Assembly: GCF_040954645.1 (NCBI RefSeq)
Contig: NC_092809.1
Span: 134,777,914 to 134,841,913 of the forward strand
Reading direction: 5' to 3'
DNA: 64,000 nucleotides
DNA from: Diabrotica undecimpunctata
Taxonomy: Eukaryota; Arthropoda; Insecta; Coleoptera; Chrysomelidae
Shown here: positions 56,082-64,000 of the stretch, in pieces
Position numbering within the stretch: the first letter of the stretch is position 1
How the letters are laid out: each line of letters opens with the position of its first letter
Program-made: the position numbers and the translations under genes
Notes under the pieces: model-generated
What the model saw: the letters and a program-made list of their open reading frames with translations, nothing else
Database searches by the model: none
What the model was told of the DNA's origin: nothing

Positions 56082-57600
56082 TATTAATGACACTTGCGAT
56101 ATAAGTATGTATAATATATTATTGTATTGTCTGATGATACGTTTTCATTTTCTGTGTAGCTTGTAATTTTTATTACATACTGTTTTTTTTTTGTCTGTAA
56201 TAAAGTTACCATTGATTTGATTATGTGCAATTTTATTATTTCAGTTCAGAGCTATAAGGAATTATTTGTAAAATCTACCAAATATCAAACATTTTTTTAA
56301 AACGTATTATTTGGGATTAAAGCCCCTTAAAATTGATTATTTTTATTTCCAAAAATTTTGGTTTAACATTTAATATCTTAAGAGTAAAAAATTTTTTAGT
56401 GTTAAAATATTTTTAAATTCCCATTATCTCAGAAAGATATTATTTGCAGTTAATGCTCCATAGTTTTGAAGGTGCGATATCAGGTTTTGAATCAATAATT
56501 AGAGAGTAAAATTTCGCTTTCTTTAATTTGTTCACTCTTATGAGTTGCAAATCTATTCAATACAATAGAAATAAATTCATTACATATTGTAGGGATAAAT
56601 ATTTTATTATACCAATCTTGAAGTTAGATTGAACTCGATAAATATTCGTATATAATTACCATTATTTTCACACAAAATCATTTTTATTACGAAACGTTAA
56701 AGTGTAAGAAATAAATTTGATTGTCGCTACCACACGTTAAAGTACTTTCCTTCAATATTTTTTTTTCAATTATTATTTCTAAACACGTGCATAGTAAATA
56801 TCAATGGAAACAATATATCCATACATTTAATATATCAATATCGCTCACACAGTATTAATACAGCATATTGGCACGTATGTAATATAATCCAGAATATATT
56901 ACATACTAAAAAATACTATGTCTAAGTAGCCCTTGTCATGATCAATAGCGCCGATATAGGTAGATAAAATTTTGAACACTTATTTTAACTGTTTATTATC
57001 CATATAAACGAGTTGTGACTGATATTACAAACTAATTTACTCTGCATAAAGAGACTCTTTAATACCTACAGTTATTAGTACACAAATCTGATTCGAAATA
57101 TCGTTGAATTGTAATAGTCTGTATATAAAATTAAATTTTTAATGAAAAGTAAATGATAAGCCATTACTTAAGGGGTCAAAAGAAGGAGGCTTCACGAAGA
57201 TTAAAGTACTAATGAGATCATTGCAATCGGACGTACCCTGGGTAATGATTAACTAATTAATCAGCTAATTATTCAATCACCCGTTCAATATGATTTTTTC
57301 AAATCGAACCGTTTAGGACAACCTATTCTAATTATGTTTATAAAATTGAGGGCACATCTAGAGATAAAGAAACTTTACTTCACTAAAACTTATAAGACAC
57401 ATGCGTCTAACACAAATGTGACATATTTCTAGTGCAGATAAAACCATGTGATAAATAGGAAAGTGCTGTCTTTGCCGGCAAAGAAACAAAGAAAAACTCA
57501 AAGTGAGAGAGGAAAAAACCAGTTAGCTGAGGGAACCTTTCAACGATGTTAAGCTTGGATCCACCATCTACATATATAACCAAAAATAATGCGACACAAA
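56082..57600. other. AT-rich DNA, no gene seen
   Basis: Contains the probable 3' UTR and polyadenylation signal of the preceding frame near 56201. No other feature supported. Confidence 0.45.
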
Positions 57601-58255
57601 TTTAATTATGAAACTTGGACCAAAAACACTACAATAGCTTCTCCGGATGATGAACAGTTGTATTCAAACTATGCAGATACACAAAATGTGGAGACAATCT
57701 ATAGTTGTTGCCTTGCTTAAAAATGGCAAAAACTCCAACGACCACAAAAGCTATCTTCCAATATATTTATTTTGTCAGCTTTTCAAAATCCTTCTGCAAA
57801 TGTTCCTTGATATGATTTCACCGATAATAAAAAAAACTCAAATTAAAATGTAAAGATGCTAATATCATGTACGTCACAAATACTAAATCTTACCAAATAC
57901 AGCGAAGACAGGTGCGAAAGATATCAGGTATCAATCTAAATGCCACTTACGACACCTTAGATTAAAGGATATTTCTTCAAAAACGATATCTCCTTACAAA
58001 ATAAACTTACTTGTATTATCCGCGTCTGCCTACACGACAGAAGATTTTTTATATAATTCAATGATAAGAATAGCAGATGGAGAACGCAGAAGAACGGTCT
58101 CGCTTGGGGTAGCGTAACAGCATTTACAAAAATTCATACCAGTAGATACTATGACTTTTATTATGTAGGCGATACATCTATTGACGATATTGGGGTAGCG
58201 TAATGGCACCTACGCTGTATAATATTTACAAAAATACATACCAGTAGATACTTCG

Positions 58256-59718
58256 ACACAGGGCGAGATCACAAACCTCCTATGCGAAACGGATGACCAC
58301 TTCCTCGATTTTCTGACAGGCCTTTTTAACACCTTTTACGACAAAGGGGAGATTCCGGAGGAATGGTTTCGATCGACCTTTGTAGCCATACCTAAAACAC
58401 CAAGTGCAAAACACTGTGATCAACACCGCTTAATAAGCTTGATAAATCACATTACCAAAGTTTTCACCAAAATCATACACAATAGATTATATAACAAATG
58501 CGAAGCAAATATATCGGAGTCACAGTTCGGATTCCGAAGCGCATTGGACACAAGAGAGGCGATCTTCAGTCTGCAAGTTTTAATTCAAAGATGCAGAGAC
58601 ATGCACAAGAACGTTCACTTATGCTTCATCGACTTCTCCAAGGCGTTTGACAAGATCAAACATGATAAACTCATGGAAATGCTCAGGAAGATGCATATTG
58701 ATGGCAAGGATCTGCGCATAATAACCAGTCTCTATTGGAACCAAAGTGCTGAGATAAAGATGGGCAACTTACACAGTGGGAAGATAGATATTAAAAAGGG
58801 TGTACGACAGGGATGCGTCCTCTCGCCGCTCCTGTTCAATATATACTCTGAACAAATCTTCAGAGAAGCACTGGGAGAAGTTTCGGAGGGTATCAAAGTA
58901 AACGGAGAGGTAATCAATAATATTAGATATGCTGACGACACAGTTATTATCGCAAATGACTGCAACGAGCTTCAAAGACTCATGCAAAGCATACACACAG
59001 CAAGTCAAGAATATGGTTTAGAACTCAATACAACCAAAACTAAATGCATGCTCATCAGCAGAACACAACAACCTCCGATGCAATTGACATTAAACAACCG
59101 AAAAATAGAACAAGTGGAGACATACACACACATACCTTGGAACCACAGTCAACACAAAATGGGACCAGTCAACAGAAATAAGATCACGAATTGAAAAAGG
59201 GCGAAACGCGGTTAACAATATGAAAAAGTGGTTCACAAGCAAAATCTCAATGGAACTAAAATTAAGACTGGTCAAGTGTTATGTCTTCCCGGTCTTGTTC
59301 TATGGGGCAGAGGCATGGACCACAACGGAAGCCACCCTGAAGAAACTAGAATCCTTTGAGCTGTGGATATACCGCCGTATTCTTCGGATATCCTGGACAG
59401 ACCACATCACTAACGTGGAAGTAATGCAGAGAATAGGCAAAAGCAAAGAAATAATCTTCACCGTAAAGAAACGGAAGCTTGAGTACTTCGGACACGTCAT
59501 GAGGCATACTAAGTACCGGCTGCTACAGTTAATAGTCCAAGGAAGAATCGACAGTAGGAGGGGACCGGGAAGAAGACGACACTCATGGATGCATAACCTG
59601 CGACAATGGTTCGGACTAACATCGACCGAACTGTTCAGAGGTGCCGTAAACAAAGTCAAAATAGCCTTGTTAATAGCCAACGTCCGAAACGGATAGGGCA
59701 AAGGAAGAAGAAGAAGAC
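58256..59718 (+). mobile_element. RTE-like LINE copy inserted in Jockey-like relic
   Basis: ACTTCG occurs at 58250-58255 and 59719-59724. The Jockey-like frame resumes after it. It is 5'-truncated before the RT and ends in a (GAA)n tail, the same family and tail as 5693-6197. Confidence 0.8.
58262..59696 (+). pseudogene. RTE-like LINE ORF2, reverse transcriptase and C-terminus
   Basis: Reads LFNTFYDKGEIPEEWFRSTF, VAIPKTPSAKHCDQHRLISL, ITKVFTKIIHNRLYNKCEAN and SQFGFRSALDTREAIFSLQV. Motif A is VHLCFIDFSKAFDKIKHDKL, motif B GVRQGCVLSPLLFNIY and motif C NIRYADDTVIIAND, all with catalytic residues in place. One extra base in a CA run near 59125-59132 breaks the frame at ETYTH; the C-terminal part (59220-59696) is open: LRLVKCYVFPVLFYGAEAWT and RGPGRRRHSWMHNLRQWF. 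Apart from the truncation and the single indel this is one of the best-preserved RTs here. Confidence 0.9.
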
Positions 59719-59860
59719 ACTTCGGTTTTTATTATGTAGACGATACATCTATTGATGCACAACCAAAAACTTGTGTTGCTGAAGTGAAGAAAAATCTAAA
59801 TGATACCTTAAACACAATAAAAATCTATAATACAAAAATGAATCGCAAAATGTGTTGGTA

Positions 59861-60868
59861 AGCGCATAACTTAACAACACATGGACCAATCTTAACAATT
59901 CTTTTTTAAAAATGTTCCTTGAAGTCTAAGGATGGTTTTTACGGTGAGAAAAATTCGAATAATTTCCGGAAAAACCCTAAAACGGCCCTTTTCTTTTTCC
60001 CATACAAATATTTTCTAACTAAATGTAGAGTCAATTTGAACTTTATTGCTATTCAATAAAGTTTATATTAAATTACAAGCACTCACTTTGGTCTAAACAA
60101 TGTAGGTGTGTTCCTAACGTTGAAAAGTCAATTTTCGCTTTATTGTCTCTGCATAAAGTTCAAATTCAATCAAATGTATGTGTGTGCGCGTTCGTGTGTG
60201 TGCGCGATCGTGTGTGTGCGTGTTTGAGTTGAAGGATCTAATGCGTTCACACAAAAGTGGTAATATCGTGAACCCGACCAAATTGAAAAATCAAAAAATG
60301 TAAGAGATATAGATTTGATTGGCCTCGCAATATTCTTTCTTTTGTTTTAGTTTCGGAACGCGACATAAATTGCATTAGTTTTCACGTCGTTGCATCTGTC
60401 AAACAAACCTCGTTAAAAAGCGTTTATTATCTTTAATAATTAATTTATTATCTTTAATAATTAATTTATTATCTTTAATAATTAATTTATTATTAATTTT
60501 ATACACTCTATACACATACAGCATTGTTTTTGTTAATGTAAAATGGTTTTACCAATGGTTTTGGTAAAAGTTAAAAAAAAACTAAAACGTAGTGTTATAT
60601 CCTCTTTGATTATATTCTCTTTTACAGACAAAGTAGAGATTTCACAGACAAGAATAACCTGTCAATTTGCCAGTGTACATTGGTGTATACACACGTGTTG
60701 CTTTTCTTGGATTTTCTGTTACCTTATCTACTTAGTTGTCTTTTGTCAAATTTATAAACGAAACAAATTCTCCAGTTTTCTTTGATTTATTTTTGATTGA
60801 TTGTTTTATATTGTGTTTTGTGCAAAGTGTTTTAATACCTGTGATTAATAATTATTAAGTATATTCGG
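59861..60868. other. AT-rich DNA with short repeats, no gene seen
   Basis: Holds a GT/GC-rich stretch near 60179-60226 and the tandem repeat at 60422-60485. The Helitron 5' end (TC after an A) should lie somewhere here but was not located. Confidence 0.4.
60422..60485. repeat. 21-bp tandem repeat, three copies
   Basis: Unit TTTATTATCTTTAATAATTA(A), repeated exactly three times and followed by a partial copy. Confidence 0.9.
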
Positions 60869-60869
60869 T

Positions 60870-62028
60870 GTGCCTCCAATAAGACGAAGTAATTTAGGTA
60901 TAAGAACCCGAAATGTTACAAACCAAACTAATTACCGATCTAATCATACTGCACAACAACGTGACGACCGATATGAACGTGAAAGAATTCGTATATCACG
61001 AACGCGGGAAGCGAGAGCGAGAGATTCAACTAATTATCTCGCTAATTTCAATTACGATTTTTCAATTGACTACAGTAACTACCAATGTGTTACTATTGGA
61101 TCTATGAACTTGGTTTGCTCTCATTGTAAGGCATTGGAATACAAAAATGAAGCCAATGGATGATTTTGTTGCGCAAATGTAAAAAGTGAAATTGATACCA
61201 GTGGATCCACCACTAGAGCCATTGTACTCATTGGTTTCAGGATTAGGACCAGATTTCATACACTTTTTCTCAAATATCCAACAATATAACAATTGCTTTC
61301 AAATGGCGTCATTTGAGGCAACAAACGTAGTACGGGAAAATTTCATGCCAACTTTTAAGTTATATATTATAGCAGTTAATCATTCAAAAGGTGTTTCCAG
61401 ATGTTGTTCAAAAATTACAGAAACCATGATTGGTTTAGCTAACGGGCTATATTGGCTGCAAAAAAACATAGATGTAAATGAATTAAATTTCAAAATTCAA
61501 GAACAAATTACAGGCGAATTGAGGATATATAAATCAGATGATTCGGCTACTAACCAAGATGATGTCGTCAACTATCCGCCTATATTTTTAAACTCGCTGG
61601 ATTTACCAGGATTGTCACCTCACAATCTTCAATTAAAGGTTGGATCGGTAGTTATAATGTTGCGAAATATCAACCAACCGCGTCTTTGCAACGCTACAGG
61701 ATTAGCGATAAAAAAATTGTTGAACAACGTGATAGAAGCAACTATACTGAAAGAAAAGTATAAAGAAGAAGATGTTTTGATACCACGCATACCAATGATT
61801 CCCACTGATGTATCATTTGTACTTAAACGACTACAGTTTCCAATGCGGCTTGCTTTTACTATGACCATAAATAAGTCCCAAGGGCAATCATTAGGTGTTT
61901 GTGGTATAAATATAGAAAACCCATGTTTCTCACATGGTCAATTGTATGTTGCCTGTTCCCGTGTTGGAAAACCATCAGATTTGTTTGTATATTCACCAGG
62001 TAATCAAAAAAAACATTGTATATCATAA
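60870..62028 (+). pseudogene. Helitron RepHel protein, collapsed
   Basis: The normal ATG is GTG here. Reads PPIRRSNLGIRTRNVTNQTN, ERERIRISRTREARA, GSMNLVCSHCKALEYKNEAN, then a TGA and a one-base shift, then LIPVDPPLEPLYSLVSGLGP, NCFQMASFEATNVV and NFMPTFK. At that point about 1000 residues of Rep nuclease and helicase are missing, and the sequence continues YPPIFLNSLDLPGLSPHNLQ, then VIMLRNINQPRLCNATGLAI and AFTMTINKSQGQSLGVCGIN, ending CFSHGQLYVACSRVGKPSDL, the helicase motif V/VI region. The 280-codon second part is open to its natural stop. Confidence 0.85.
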
Positions 62029-62492
62029 AGCACTACAATAAAAATAAAACAGATTTTTGTTAGTAATTATGATTCACTTGATTTAGAATAAAGCGATTCC
62101 TGAAAATACTTATATACGTTTTATTTCATTATTCTTTATTGCATCGGTTATTAACCCTAAGTTAATAATAATAATAATAAATAATTAATTATCTCTATGT
62201 TTTATCATTAAAACATCCACTTTATAAATATTTGTCGCCTTTAGGTTCCCACTATCCCTTTAGATTATTTTTCAATCAGGTTTGAACCCTAAGTTTCCCT
62301 CTTATCCCAGTCGGGATTTTTAGTGGGTCCAAAAGGGCCAAAGTTCGTGGAAGCGAAGATAATTAGGTCACCCGAGCTGACCCTCACACATCGCCCTATC
62401 ATTATGGTGACGGTTCTGTTCAGGAGAAATAAAGAAATAAACGGCCACATTCCAAATCTATTTGACAGAATGAAGTCCGTCGGGTCTGCTAG
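60870..62492 (+). mobile_element. Helitron, internally deleted (Rep N-terminus joined to helicase C-terminus)
   Basis: Coding begins with the Helitron N-terminal Rep segment and passes directly into the last part of the helicase domain. The 3' end GTCCGTCGGGTCTGCTAG at 62492, followed by T, fits the Helitron CTRR-3' terminus next to a hairpin (AGTCCGT half preserved, partner half mutated). No TSD is expected for Helitrons. Confidence 0.82.
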
Positions 62493-64000
62493 TATATTAT
62501 AAATTAATTTTTAGCCAAACCCTAGAAAAACTCAGGTGTTCTACTTCAATTTTCCGAACAACGACGCTTTCACATAACTGAACATCCAATAGTGACATAC
62601 AATTATACAATTATGTAAATACCTTGAAGATAGTTTGTATCGCACGTTGTCATTCATACAACATTGTTTAAAACTAAAAGACAAACTGAGTACCAGAAAT
62701 AATATTCTCCGCATGCTTGTCAGTTGAAAATGGGGAGCATTTCCTTTCACCCTTAAGATGTACACGCTTGCACTCTATGCTTCTGCTGCCGAACATACCT
62801 CGCCAGTCTGGGTGATACCGACACATCTTTGACACGTAGATTAAACTATAAATTAGTCAGCCAAATTTGGATATAAAAACTTCACATCAATGCATAAGCT
62901 CTACCCTATCGTAGTTTTCAATCCACCCAATATCCGAAGAAAACTAGCTAGAGAACGAAAGAAACAAAGTCTAGATTCGCAAGATCCACTCTCCGAATAC
63001 CAGCCTATTTTAAGACGACTAAAATCAAGGAAAAACACATGCCAAAGGTACAAGATTCATCACACCTCCTTAGTTGTCTTATACTAGGGAAAGCTTGGAC
63101 AGAACACGATCTACTGCACGCAATTGACTTTGTCATTTAAACGCTCTTTTCTGAAAGAACAATATTTAATTATTTGAACTGAACATATAAAGTACAGTCA
63201 GTAAGCTATTGCTTACAAAGATCGTTGCAAATTTGATACAAACTTAACTTATACTGATTACTTATTACTCCTAAATAGGAGATAAATCATTCAGAAGTAT
63301 GTAGTATTGGTTATTAATACCTATTCTTGTTAGATCAATTAAGCATTCTTTCTTTTTTGAGCGCTACTACCGAGTTAACACAAAAATATCTATTTTAGCA
63401 CTTAACCATATTTATTTTAAGATAACCTTCCATCCAGATATCATATGGAGTTCACAAATAAGACCAGAAGTAAAATAATAAAAAAGCTATATACAAGATA
63501 TCGTAGAACAATGGATAAAATAAACGCAATTCTTATTAATCGGATTCTTACATAAAACGTATAAAGACATACTCAAGTTAACAAAATATATTACGAAATA
63601 TCCACATAATATGAAAAAAAAAACATCTAATTCGGCAATGAAATAATAAAATTATGTTAAACAAAAAAAAATAACATTTTTAAAAATACAGAGACAATAA
63701 AATTTTCTAAGCAAGTGAACATTCCATTAAATAATAAACCCAAGGTCTTTTGTACCTATACACCTTTTTTTAAAGAAGCACGTAGCTACTAAAAAAACAT
63801 GAGAGCAGGTAGTTAGAACGCTGATATAAACCATCGCAAAGTTGTTAAACTATCAGAGCCTACTTAAACCGATAAACGTATTGTTCGAATATATATTGAA
63901 AAAGATCTGAACGACCCCACAAAATTTTTAAAAATTATGAAGCTCTGTATGTTAACGAATAGACAGAACAAATATTAGGGAATGGTCAAGTGAGCTCCGT
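62493..64000. other. AT-rich DNA, no recognised gene
   Basis: Short frames (for example 62890-63087) have no recognisable motifs. No repeat boundary found. Confidence 0.45.

Larger units (their letters stand above)
57610..59860 (+). pseudogene. Jockey-like LINE RT relic, interrupted by RTE-like LINE
   Basis: Reads HKMWRQSIVVALLKNGKNSN, HKSYLPIYLFCQLFKILLQM (RT fingers) and LNATYDTLD (motif A). Later comes SRWRTQKNGLAWGSVTAPTL in mixed frames, then FYYVDDTSID around motif C, reached only after the RTE insertion, and KTCVAEVKKNLNDTLNTIKI. A ~102-bp tandem duplication brings the block ATACCAGTAGATACT twice (58136-58150, 58238-58252). Many stops; an old copy. Jockey or a related RNase-H-less clade fits. 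Confidence 0.65.

Noticed and set aside
60422..60485. CRISPR-like array
   Set aside because: Three contiguous 21-bp AT-rich units without spacers; simple tandem repeat.
60543..60785. 80-codon hydrophobic frame before the Helitron
   Set aside because: No motif, no context; AT-rich chance frame.
62890..63087. 65-codon frame near the right end
   Set aside because: Basic composition but no recognisable family and no supporting signals.

Overview
This 64 kb window looks like insect nuclear DNA, and a repeat-rich beetle-like genome is the most natural reading. That host assignment is inference from the element families, the low GC, the (TA)n tracts and the absence of any recognisable host gene. 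Essentially everything identifiable is transposable-element (TE) derived. Nearly every coding stretch is broken by stops, frameshifts or later insertions. No intact host exon, rRNA, CRISPR array or bacterial-type operon was found.

Layout. 1-2313: 3' part of a BEL/Pao LTR retrotransposon with its 3' LTR. 2887-4434: TTAA-flanked piggyBac-like MITE with a Harbinger element nested inside. 4546-6209: decayed Tc1/mariner-like transposase carrying a LINE 3' fragment with an 11-bp target-site duplication (TSD). 7390-15900: an I/Jockey-superfamily LINE on the minus strand, split by three elements: a 2.1 kb element with ~450-bp terminal inverted repeats (7808-9916), a 1.0 kb inverted-repeat element carrying a tRNA-Asp-like sequence (12366-13389) and a small foldback element (13757-14213). 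16676-19236: mariner/IS630-like remains with a palindromic mariner block. 19623-23015: R1-like LINE with a 17-bp TSD, interrupted by a TA-flanked DNA element. 23-28.7 kb: (TA)n tracts, an LTR-like promoter block and Penelope-like (PLE) remains. 29873-32692: TIR element with a 9-bp TSD (MULE-like), interrupted by an RTE-like LINE that has its own 15-bp TSD. 32728-42860: a 10.1 kb P-superfamily element with perfect 24-bp TIRs and two THAP half-exons; its central region is filled by another I-like LINE and further insertions. 44289-52173: two copies of one LINE head to head, the minus copy split by a second tRNA-bearing element. 53278-54652: hAT remnant and a ~760-bp palindrome. 54793-56081: the best-preserved gene, an insect DDE-like TE protein. 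57.6-59.85 kb: Jockey-like relic with an RTE-like LINE inserted. 60870-62492: internally collapsed Helitron. The rest is AT-rich sequence without support for genes.

The elements do not cooperate as pathways; the informative relation is nesting. TSDs and reading-frame continuity across insertions allow relative dating of many events. The observations most worth following up are the long-TIR element tied to an unassigned insect protein family, two copies of one inverted-repeat element with different tRNA-like modules at the same internal site, recurrent hammerhead-ribozyme-like cores, and the head-to-head LINE with a snap-back palindrome.
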